Part shown: one piece after another, positions 1 to 5,688 of the stretch | Layout of the letters: each line of letters begins with the position of its first letter | Numbering within the stretch: position 1 is the stretch's first letter | The notes under the pieces: generated by a model | What the model was told of the DNA's origin: nothing | Databases searched by the model: none | What the model saw: the letters and a program-made list of their open reading frames with translations, nothing else | NCBI GenBank assembly: GCA_002412705.1 | Contig: DHVO01000221.1 | Span: forward strand, 1 to 7,151 | Direction of reading: 5' to 3' | Source: Bacteroidales bacterium UBA5206 | GTDB taxonomy: Bacteria > Bacteroidota > Bacteroidia > Bacteroidales > Tenuifilaceae | Length of the DNA stretch: 7,151 nucleotides | Translations under genes and position numbers: made by a program

Positions 1-2
1 AA

Positions 3-911
3 AGCGATCAGAAAATTGTTGAGCTGCAAACCCAGTTTGAGATGCGAAAAAAAGACGAGGAGAATTCTCGGTTACGGAAGCAATCGTGGAGCCTATCCAT
101 TATTGGTACAATAATTACACTGCTTCTCCTAACGTTATACCAAACCAAAATGCGGGCAAACAGGAAGCTTAAAGCTTACAATGAGCAGGTGCAGCAGCAG
201 AATAAGGAGCTTGAAGTTGCAAATTCCGCCAAGAACCGATTCTTTTCCATTGTAGCGCACGACCTTAAAAATCCTCTTGCTTCCTTTATGGGCTATTTAG
301 ATGTGCTGCGCCAAAATGTTGTTGAGCTTCCGCGTAAGGATTTGGAGCAGGAGCTTGGCCACCTTTACATAATGGCAAATGGAATGAGTGATTTGCTTGA
401 GAACCTGCTTAAGTGGGCTCGAAACCAAACAGGCGCTATTGAATTTGTTCCAGAATACATCGATATAAATTCACTTATTGCTGATAATATAAGGCTTTTG
501 GAGCCAAGTGCACAGTTAAAACTTATTCGTATTGAGAAGCAGACCGATTGTGAACTGCTTGCTTTGGCCGATAAGAATATGATTAGCACTGTGATACGCA
601 ACCTAATTAGCAACGCGCTAAAGTTTACCTTGCAGGGCGGGTTGGTGAAAGTTGGAGGGCAAGTTGAGCAAGGGGCTATTTGTGTTTGGGTTGAAGATAA
701 TGGCGTAGGTATTTCGGAGGAGGATAAGGCAAAGCTTTTTAAACTTGACGCAAAAATACAGTCCTCTGGTACAGCTAATGAACCTGGATCTGGTCTAGGA
801 TTAGTGCTTTGTAGGGATTTTATAATTAAGCATAACGGAACAATTACATTCGATAGTACAAAGGGAGAGGGGAGTAGGTTTGAGTTCCGCATCCCTTCTG
901 TTAACCTGTAA
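3..911 (+). CDS. Sensor histidine kinase, C-terminal part (5' end outside window)
   Basis: This is the membrane-anchored kinase half of a two-component sensor. It autophosphorylates on His and passes phosphate to a response regulator. The frame is open to the left edge, so the Met at 42 is internal. Counting from that Met, a charged, coiled-coil-like stretch (1-14) leads to one membrane helix (about 17-33). A Gln/Glu-rich coiled coil (38-63) follows, then the HisKA domain with H-box H73-D-L-K-N-P, which also contains a DxxN phosphatase-type motif. The HATPase domain has N-box N187/N191, G1 box D219-N-G-V-G and G2 box G249-S-G-L-G-L, so all catalytic motifs are intact. The Leu/Gln/Glu-rich run before a single helix is typical of Bacteroidota kinases whose periplasmic sensor is a tetratricopeptide-repeat array, so I infer a TPR sensor upstream; it is not visible here. 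No receiver domain follows the ATPase domain and no response regulator lies in the window, so its partner is unknown. Confidence 0.93.
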   Translation, partial: SDQKIVELQTQFEMRKKDEENSRLRKQSWSLSIIGTIITLLLLTLYQTKMRANRKLKAYNEQVQQQNKELEVANSAKNRFFSIVAHDLKNPLASFMGYLDVLRQNVVELPRKDLEQELGHLYIMANGMSDLLENLLKWARNQTGAIEFVPEYIDINSLIADNIRLLEPSAQLKLIRIEKQTDCELLALADKNMISTVIRNLISNALKFTLQGGLVKVGGQVEQGAICVWVEDNGVGISEEDKAKLFKLDAKIQSSGTANEPGSGLGLVLCRDFIIKHNGTITFDSTKGEGSRFEFRIPSVNL

Positions 912-912
912 T

Positions 913-950
913 AAAAATGGCAGCACAACCTAAAGCGTGCTGCCATTCTA
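913..950. terminator. Bidirectional terminator hairpin between convergent genes
   Basis: A perfect 11-bp inverted repeat (arms 916-926 and 937-947, core GGCAGCAC/GTGCTGCC) encloses a 10-base loop. It lies between the kinase stop and the prenyltransferase stop. Read on the - strand, the hairpin is followed by five T residues (917-913) and more A/T. On the + strand the tail is only mildly T-rich (CTAATTCT). It should therefore stop the - strand gene well and the kinase transcript less strongly. Confidence 0.8.
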
Positions 951-964
951 ATTCTAAAACCCCT

Positions 965-1894
965 CTAGAATATTAACGAAAGCGCAAGTAGAAAGTCGGT
1001 TGCTAGTACCACAACCACATTGCTTCCAAGCGCTGGAACCATTTGCTTTATGTCATCGCCATTTTGTACGGCTGTTACCGATGCCTTTATTGCTAAGGGT
1101 ATAGGTAGTAGCGCAATATATACCCAGTAGGAGGTAATTCCTAGCAGGGGCATTGCTATTATGGAGCCAAATGTAAGAATCATACCTGTTGCGTAAACCC
1201 ATGCAGCCACTTTGCGACCAAATAGCACCACAATATGTCTGCGTCCTCCTGCTGTATCGGCTTCCAAATCGGGAAGTTCATTAATTAGCAGTAGCAGCGA
1301 GGTAAGTATTCCAGCAGGAATAGATATCCACCAAACCTCTGTAGGTATTACGTTGGCTATGGGCATGCCAGGCGTTGCTGTAAGCGCAATGTAGCTGCCA
1401 ATAACCATTAGAGAACCAAGTGTTAACCCGCTAAAGAGCTCACCAAGAGCAAATTTGGTAAGCACCTTGGTGTATGCTACAATGGTAATGCCTCCAATAA
1501 GCGCAAATACTAGTATTAGCATATGCGATACCAGAGCAAGGTACAACCCAACCGCAGCCGATATTACTAGAGTTGCAATGGCAACGGTAAGGACTTGGTT
1601 TGGTTTGGTAAACCCACTTACCAGCATACCACTACCTCCACTAAATGGGGTTCTCTGTGTGCTAAAGTCAATTTTTGTGCTGTAGTCGGAGTACTCATTA
1701 AACAGGTTCACAGAAATGTGTGAGGCAACGGCTCCAAGAACTAATAGCACAATGTGCATTATGCTGATACTCTCGTTGGCTGGTATGTACTTGTACGATA
1801 AGCTAACACCAATTGCTACAAGTAAAACAGCCAGTATTAGAAATGGCGCCCTAATTTGGGCTAGCCATACTTTTAGGTTATTATTTGTACTCAT
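965..1894 (-). CDS. UbiA-family prenyltransferase, MenA-like (candidate 1,4-dihydroxy-2-naphthoate polyprenyltransferase)
   Basis: This is an integral-membrane prenyltransferase that would join a polyprenyl diphosphate chain to an aromatic acceptor. In a Bacteroidota cell the likely job is the menaquinone step from 1,4-dihydroxy-2-naphthoate (MenA), but the acceptor is inferred. The protein is hydrophobic, with about eight or nine membrane helices. It carries both Asp-rich motifs of the family: N66-E-Y-S-D70 followed by D76, and N205-E-L-P-D209-x3-D213. These bind the Mg-diphosphate. A conserved-looking TPFSGGSG segment follows the first motif. I chose the Met at 1894 (309 aa, usual for MenA). 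The frame opens at 1936, but the extra 14 residues look unlike a UbiA start, while MSTNNNLKVWLAQIRAP gives the usual short polar tail and then W/R before helix 1. No Shine-Dalgarno is seen. Other menaquinone genes are not adjacent. A different UbiA branch is possible. Confidence 0.85.
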   Translation of the reverse strand: MSTNNNLKVWLAQIRAPFLILAVLLVAIGVSLSYKYIPANESISIMHIVLLVLGAVASHISVNLFNEYSDYSTKIDFSTQRTPFSGGSGMLVSGFTKPNQVLTVAIATLVISAAVGLYLALVSHMLILVFALIGGITIVAYTKVLTKFALGELFSGLTLGSLMVIGSYIALTATPGMPIANVIPTEVWWISIPAGILTSLLLLINELPDLEADTAGGRRHIVVLFGRKVAAWVYATGMILTFGSIIAMPLLGITSYWVYIALLPIPLAIKASVTAVQNGDDIKQMVPALGSNVVVVLATDFLLALSLIF

Positions 1895-1984
1895 TCTAAG
1901 TTTAAATTTGTAGCAATTTAACACCTCAATATGCAAAAAGGTTCAAATCGTTTAAGCTAAATGTGGGCATCTTTAGTAAGTAGG

Positions 1985-1992
1985 CAAAAATA
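1985..1992 (-). promoter_or_regulatory. Possible -7 box for the prenyltransferase gene
   Basis: On the - strand this reads TATTTTTG, an exact match to the Bacteroidota -7 consensus TAnnTTTG. It sits just past the terminator of the preceding TM2 gene and would give a leader of roughly 85 bases to the start at 1894. No TTG-type -33 box is found 19-21 bases upstream, where the sequence is the terminator hairpin. The match may be chance within an A/T-rich tail. Confidence 0.3.
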
Positions 1993-1997
1993 AGCGC

Positions 1998-2028
1998 AAA
2001 AAAAAACCATCCGCCCTGCGGATGGTTT
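1998..2028 (-). terminator. Rho-independent terminator of the TM2-domain gene
   Basis: An 11-bp perfect stem (2004-2014 with 2018-2028, core CCATCCGC/GCGGATGG) has a 3-base loop. On the - strand it is followed by an unbroken run of nine T residues (2006-1998, the first three paired in the stem). It lies about 20 bases after the TM2 gene stop. It isolates that gene from the downstream prenyltransferase gene on the same strand. Confidence 0.92.
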
Positions 2029-2048
2029 GTGGGTATAGCTGTGTAAAA

Positions 2049-2474
2049 CTAAGACCACATGAAGAACTTCTCGTTGTTAGTGTACTTGTCGATGTTCTTG
2101 TTAATGATACCATCAACTAAAAGAACAATCCAGTCAACTGTATATACAATACCAAAAATACCACCACAGGTGAAGAAGTAAATGGCCCACATGCTACCTT
2201 TTGTACCAAGGTAGTGACGGTGAATACCAAAACCACCTAGGAACCAGCAAAGAAGGAAAGCAATTACTGGATCGTTACCTGCATTGAATGAAGGCATGGT
2301 AGTAGTAGCATTAGCGCTAACGGCGTCAAGGCTAATATTGCTAATAGCAACCTCAGTTGCAGCAGCAAAAACTTGATCAACATTTGCGTCGTTAACAAAA
2401 TAGCTGCTGTTAGCTGCATTAGAAGCCATTACTGCACCTAGTACAATGGCTAAAACCATTAAAACTTTTTTCAT
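2049..2474 (-). CDS. TM2-domain protein with N-terminal signal peptide
   Basis: A small membrane protein (141 aa) of unknown function. Residues 1-20 form a clear signal peptide: MKK, a hydrophobic core, and an SNA-A cleavage-type end. A low-complexity Ala/Ser/Thr/Asn linker (about 21-66) follows. The TM2 domain (about 69-123) has two hydrophobic helices joined by a short turn. The hallmark GGFGIHRHYLG motif lies at 80-90, and a D114-W-I-V-L-L-V-D-G end closes helix 2. A short charged tail ends in FFMWS. TM2 domains are widespread in bacteria and have no agreed biochemical role. The gene has its own promoter and a strong terminator, so it is probably a single-gene transcript. The ATG at 2474 follows an A/T-rich leader with no Shine-Dalgarno, as is usual in this phylum. 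The family call is firm; the function is unknown. Confidence 0.9.
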   Translation of the reverse strand: MKKVLMVLAIVLGAVMASNAANSSYFVNDANVDQVFAAATEVAISNISLDAVSANATTTMPSFNAGNDPVIAFLLCWFLGGFGIHRHYLGTKGSMWAIYFFTCGGIFGIVYTVDWIVLLVDGIINKNIDKYTNNEKFFMWS

Positions 2475-2505
2475 GAAAAAAATTGATTTGGGGTTAAACT
2501 TATAC

Positions 2506-2535
2506 CGAAGTTAGCTATTGTTTTTTAATTGACAA
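2506..2535 (-). promoter_or_regulatory. Promoter of the TM2-domain gene
   Basis: On the - strand there is TTG (2535-2533), a 19-base spacer, then TAACTTCG (2513-2506). This is one mismatch from the Bacteroidota -7 consensus TAnnTTTG with the expected spacing. Transcription would begin near 2500, giving a leader of about 25 bases. It lies in the 79-base gap after the upstream gene on the same strand. Confidence 0.6.
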
Positions 2536-2553
2536 CAGGGGCTATCAAAAATA

Positions 2554-3450
2554 TCAACGCTTCGTTTGGTCTATTAGTCCCATGAAATACAACTTTTGTG
2601 CAGGTGGAAGTTCCTTGTGCTGGGCTAATCTAGTTGATAAAGAACTGCTTTCTGAGCCGTATGACTTTCCCGTCTTTTTCAGAGTCTTTATTTTTTCAAG
2701 GGCTAAAATTGGATTGGATGGGTATGTATTACTCATTTGCTCTGCTATAGTGGAGGCTAGTTGGGGTTCTTCGCGTATTTCCATCCCAATTTTGTATCTA
2801 AAATAGCACGACTCCTGCTGCAACAGCAGGTTTCCTCTTTTTTCGCAGGATATAAGCTGTGTGTAGCCAAGGGTAGGGTTTGGATCGGGAAACACAAAAA
2901 AGGCTGGGAACATTAGCGGATGTTTTGCAATAATTGCCCCAAGTCCATAGTTGTATATTCCTGCAAGAAATGTGAACTCGTCGTACATTGGGGCATTTGC
3001 AAGTACCTTTTTGTAGTATGGAAGAATTCTAAGGGCATTTCGCATGGCGCTAGTTTTCTTCCCCATGTAGGAGTCCGCCCTTAGTTGGAATATGCCTGCA
3101 ACAACAGCAAGGAATAGTTGGGTATCAGTAGGCTTTTTTTCATCAAGGGCTATGGCATCCTGAAAAATTGCGGTAATACTATTGTAATATACCTCCCTGT
3201 TGTAACCGCTAATCAACTTCCACCAGTATAGGTTTAGCATAACTACCTTAAACTCTACTTGCGATTTGCTAAAGCTGCTAGAGCAAAGGCTATCGGCGGT
3301 TGTAAAGTTGTATTGGTATATACTCTCGATGCAAGGTGTGAGCTTTTGATGGTTTAGTAGGGTTGGTTTTCCTGCCATTAGGGTAACAGAGCAAGATGCT
3401 AAAAGCAGTATTACTAAAGCAATGTTTTTACAGGTTATTCTAATACTCAT
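2554..3450 (-). CDS. Exported hypothetical protein, probably helical/TPR-like, possible lipoprotein
   Basis: I cannot assign a function. With the start at 3450 the protein is 298 aa. It opens with MSIRITCKN, then a hydrophobic core ending LLLASC, which fits a lipobox (L-A-S-C, Cys 20). A signal-peptidase I site after the later TLMA is an alternative. The mature part is mostly helical-looking, with aromatic and Ala/Leu spacing suggestive of degenerate TPR repeats. It has a segment resembling exported Bacteroidota TPR proteins (RADSYMGKKTSAMRNALRIL, then a FLAGIYNYG stretch). Several Cys residues are present. The frame stays open to an ATG at 3540, but that would place the promoter box at 3495-3502 inside the gene and put a non-signal sequence (MLNATAKQLTNAANFGYDFF) before the signal peptide, so I reject it. 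It is divergent from the porin-like gene and followed by the separately promoted TM2 gene. A lipoprotein or periplasmic scaffold is a guess. Confidence 0.75.
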   Translation of the reverse strand: MSIRITCKNIALVILLLASCSVTLMAGKPTLLNHQKLTPCIESIYQYNFTTADSLCSSSFSKSQVEFKVVMLNLYWWKLISGYNREVYYNSITAIFQDAIALDEKKPTDTQLFLAVVAGIFQLRADSYMGKKTSAMRNALRILPYYKKVLANAPMYDEFTFLAGIYNYGLGAIIAKHPLMFPAFFVFPDPNPTLGYTQLISCEKRGNLLLQQESCYFRYKIGMEIREEPQLASTIAEQMSNTYPSNPILALEKIKTLKKTGKSYGSESSSLSTRLAQHKELPPAQKLYFMGLIDQTKR

Positions 3451-3494
3451 TAAGGTGCCACTTTGTGTTGTTTCATCAATAAAAAAATCGTAAC

Positions 3495-3502
3495 CAAAGT
3501 TA
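3495..3502 (-). promoter_or_regulatory. -7 box for the exported hypothetical protein
   Basis: On the - strand this reads TAACTTTG, an exact match to TAnnTTTG. A start of transcription near 3488 gives a leader of about 38 bases to the ATG at 3450, the same leader length as the divergent porin-like gene. No TTG-type -33 box is found at 19-21 bases. The box is the main evidence for the shorter coding start. Confidence 0.55.
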
Positions 3503-3603
3503 GCTGCATTTGTTAATTGTTTTGCTGTTGCATTCAACAAAGCCGTTCAAATATGATTTTTTTATTCAGACGTGCTAATTTTTTAATTCTTATTCAATTG
3601 CAC

Positions 3604-3634
3604 TATGAAAATGGGTGTATTGATCTTACCTTTG
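3604..3634 (+). promoter_or_regulatory. Promoter of the porin-like gene
   Basis: TACCTTTG at 3627-3634 matches the Bacteroidota -7 consensus exactly. TATG at 3604-3607, one mismatch from TTTG, stands 19 bases upstream as a -33 box. Transcription would start near 3641, leaving a leader of about 38 A-rich bases before the ATG at 3679. Confidence 0.65.
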
Positions 3635-3678
3635 ACGCCCGTTAAGCCAACAACAAAACAAATAATTAATTACTGGTG

Positions 3679-4806
3679 ATGAAACGATTACCCCTAATTG
3701 CACTTATTTTGCTTGGTTCTTTTGCTTTACGGGCACAGGAGCAAACAGCTACGGATAGCTTAAAGGTTCTATCCAACAAAATTTTAACCATGCTGGAAAG
3801 CAGCACTGTGTCGGCGCAGCTCTTTTTTGCCTACCGTTATACGGATTACTCTACAGCCGACAGCAAGAATGAGTTTGCCATAAAACGCGGTTACATCAAC
3901 TTTAATCACTCAATAAACGAGAATCTTTCCGGACGTATTACACCCGATATTACCATTGATAAGGAGGGTGATGGTGAGGGCGACGTAGAAATGCGCCTAA
4001 AGTACTGCTACATGGAGTATAAGCATAAGGGTGGCAAGTTCTTTTCCAATCCAAAAATTGTTGTTGGTGAGGTTTACACCCCATTTATTGAGTTTGAGGA
4101 GAAAATAAACCGTTACAGGGTAGAGGGTAGTCACTACTTGGATCGAATTAAGCAGATATCTTCTGCCGATTTTGGTTTAACCCTATCGTCGGAATTGGGT
4201 GGTAAAATTGACTCCGATTACCAAAAGCGTGTATCTAAAAATCATGCTGGAAGATTTGGTTCCGTAGCCATTGGTATTTATAACGGCGGTGGTTATCACG
4301 CCCTTGAGAAGAATCAGAATAAAACCTTTCAGTGGAGGCTCTCCCTTCGTCCATTACCCGATTATATACCTGGTCTCCAGTTTTCATATACAGGTGCTGA
4401 AGGGCGCGGTAATACCGCTGACGAGCCTTACTGGAACTTACATGCAGGCATGTGCTCTTACGAAAGTGAGTACTTTGTAGTCACAGGTCAAGCCTTTACG
4501 GCAAAGGGCAACTTTGAGGGCGAAGTTGTTGATGCGCTTAATAGTAAGGCTCTTAACAACTCTGGCTATAGCCTATTTACCGAGGTTAAGTTCCTAAAAA
4601 AGAAGTTTAGCTTTTTTGGTAGATACGACGAGCATACCATTGAGGCTGTTGCTGGAAACATTGAAGCTAAGCGCTATATTGCTGGATTAGCTTACCATAT
4701 TGTTGGAAAATCAAAGGTGGTAGTTGATTATGATTACTGGGAATCAACCAGTGCGGCCGATAAAAATGTTGGTGTTTACGAAATTGCTGTAGAGCTGGCA
4801 TTTTAG
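3679..4806 (+). CDS. Porin-like outer-membrane beta-barrel protein
   Basis: Probably an outer-membrane channel; its substrate is unknown. The protein is 375 aa from the ATG at 3679; a GTG one codon earlier is less likely. A signal peptide (residues 1-20) ends LRA-QEQ. After a short helical, Ser/Leu-rich linker come alternating amphipathic strands with many aromatic residues: AQLFFAYRYTDY, then the NEFAIKRGYINFNHSINENL strand pair, ending in a strand with C-terminal Phe (VELAF). That ending is the usual barrel-assembly signal. The order of segments is that of the Bacteroidota porin group related to phosphate-selective porins O/P: an NEFxIKRGYINF strand, a PxIVVGEVYTPFIEFEEKI-like strand, then RYRVEGSHYLDRI and SSADFGLTL. 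An acidic loop (DKEGDGEGD) lies near residue 95. It is a single-gene unit with its own promoter and terminator. No nutrient-uptake genes adjoin it, so no substrate can be proposed. Confidence 0.82.
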   Translation: MKRLPLIALILLGSFALRAQEQTATDSLKVLSNKILTMLESSTVSAQLFFAYRYTDYSTADSKNEFAIKRGYINFNHSINENLSGRITPDITIDKEGDGEGDVEMRLKYCYMEYKHKGGKFFSNPKIVVGEVYTPFIEFEEKINRYRVEGSHYLDRIKQISSADFGLTLSSELGGKIDSDYQKRVSKNHAGRFGSVAIGIYNGGGYHALEKNQNKTFQWRLSLRPLPDYIPGLQFSYTGAEGRGNTADEPYWNLHAGMCSYESEYFVVTGQAFTAKGNFEGEVVDALNSKALNNSGYSLFTEVKFLKKKFSFFGRYDEHTIEAVAGNIEAKRYIAGLAYHIVGKSKVVVDYDYWESTSAADKNVGVYEIAVELAF

Positions 4807-4829
4807 TTTGTACGGCTTATAATATCAAG

Positions 4830-4860
4830 AAGGGCCACAGATTTCTGTAGCCCTTTTTTT
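4830..4860 (+). terminator. Rho-independent terminator of the porin-like gene
   Basis: Arms 4830-4840 and 4845-4855 (AAGGGC/GCCCTT and ACAG/CTGT with one C-A mismatch) enclose an ATTT loop and run into seven T residues (4854-4860). It starts 24 bases past the stop codon. Outer arms ATATCA (4822-4827) and TGATAT (4862-4867) could extend the fold. Confidence 0.88.
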
Positions 4861-4963
4861 CTGATATGTACTTGAGCCGCTAAGCGCTATTGGTAAAACT
4901 ATAATATTACCTAGCTGCTCCAATGGTTTCTAGTTGCCTTGCTATTCCAATAGGATAGTTGGC

Positions 4964-5464
4964 TTAAAATACATAGGTAACACCAAATTTCCCACCTGGG
5001 AATGCGCTGCCACCTCTGAACTCAAGATTTAGGGCAAGATTTTTATTCAGAAAGTAGCGTCCCCCAACTTGTCCGTTAATTCCTGGGCTAGAGGTATGGT
5101 CGCCAGGATAATCTGAGGGGGAAGACCAAATGTAGAAACCAAGGCTTAACCCAGCGTAGAAATCAAAATTGGGAGGAATGTTTAGAATACGGTTAAAGTG
5201 GTAGTTTCCGTTACCCGATATTCCAATAATAGTGTGCGAATATCTATCGGCCTCTCTATAGGTGGCAAAGGAAAGCTCTCCGCCAATGGTAATATCGTTG
5301 TTAAAGCCAAAGTCTAACCCAACGTAAACGGGGAAACCCCATCCCGATAGGCCAACACCTGCGTTAACCTGTTTGTTACCCTTACCTAATGATGCTTGAC
5401 CAAAAGTGTAGCCGCTTACCAAAACAAATGCCGCTACGGCTAATACGTACTTAAGTGTTTTCAT
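4964..5464 (-). CDS. Small outer-membrane beta-barrel protein, function unknown
   Basis: A 166-aa exported protein. Residues 1-23 form a signal peptide (MKTLK, an Ala/Val core, then TFGQA). The rest is Gly- and aromatic-rich with alternating strands, such as VNAGVGLSGWGFPVYVGLDFGF, ITIGGELSFATY, FDFYAGLSLGFYIW and LALNLEFRGG. It ends GKFGVTYVF, whose terminal Phe fits outer-membrane insertion. The size suits an eight-stranded barrel of the OmpA-barrel/OmpW-like type found in many copies in Bacteroidota. A Ser/Pro/Asp/Gly-rich segment (about 115-130) is probably a surface loop. The ATG at 5464 lies about 32 bases after the predicted transcription start. The fhs gene upstream on the same strand is closed by its own terminator, so the two are not an operon. 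No strong terminator was found after the stop. The family call is general; no ligand or enzyme activity can be assigned. Confidence 0.8.
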   Translation of the reverse strand: MKTLKYVLAVAAFVLVSGYTFGQASLGKGNKQVNAGVGLSGWGFPVYVGLDFGFNNDITIGGELSFATYREADRYSHTIIGISGNGNYHFNRILNIPPNFDFYAGLSLGFYIWSSPSDYPGDHTSSPGINGQVGGRYFLNKNLALNLEFRGGSAFPGGKFGVTYVF

Positions 5465-5502
5465 ATTCGCAGTTTATTTTTCAGGTTGACTGATTGTGTT
5501 TG

Positions 5503-5531
5503 CAAAGATATATCAACTTTCTAACACACAA
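5503..5531 (-). promoter_or_regulatory. Promoter of the small outer-membrane protein gene
   Basis: On the - strand there is TTG (5531-5529), an 18-base spacer, then TATCTTTG (5510-5503), an exact TAnnTTTG match. Transcription would start near 5496. A second near-match farther upstream (TAAACTTTG, 5562-5554) has three instead of two bases inside the box and is less likely. Confidence 0.62.
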
Positions 5532-5634
5532 CCTCCCTATTTGTTAAGCTGTGCAAAGTTTAATATGTTTTTTACCTATGCAAATAGAACGAAAAAAGTC
5601 TCCTTCCATTGTTTCATAAAATGGTGGGTGACAT

Positions 5635-5670
5635 AAAAAAGGATGACTCCGCAAGGAGTCATCCTTTTTT
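5635..5670 (-). terminator. Rho-independent terminator of fhs
   Basis: A perfect 10-bp stem (5641-5650 with 5655-5664, GGATGACTCC/GGAGTCATCC) has a GCAA loop of GNRA type. It is flanked by A6 on one side and T6 on the other, so the stem can extend to 16 bp. It lies 18 bases past the fhs stop. The symmetric A/T tails would let it work in both directions, but only the - strand has a gene leading into it. Confidence 0.93.
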
Positions 5671-5688
5671 ATTTATAACAGGAATACT

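Noticed and set aside
365..946. A 193-codon open frame on the - strand, antisense to the kinase
   Set aside because: It overlaps the catalytic domains of an intact kinase, its protein is Ser/Ile/Cys-rich with no domain or signal pattern, and its start lies inside the terminator hairpin. It is a shadow of the real gene.
1895..1936. Longer N-terminus for the prenyltransferase from the ATG at 1936
   Set aside because: The 14 added residues (MHIEVLNCYKFKLR) do not resemble a UbiA-family start, while the Met at 1894 gives the usual length and N-terminal pattern. It cannot be fully excluded without homologue alignment.
2814..2830. Perfect inverted repeat CCTGCTG-CAA-CAGCAGG
   Set aside because: It is within the exported hypothetical gene and arises from Leu-Leu-Gln-Gln codons. 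No T tract follows, and nothing suggests a regulatory role.
4868..4963. Weak hairpins after the small outer-membrane protein gene (GGTAA...TTACC; CTATCC-like arms)
   Set aside because: The stems are 5-6 bp with large loops or bulges and lack a T run on the - strand, so I do not call a terminator.
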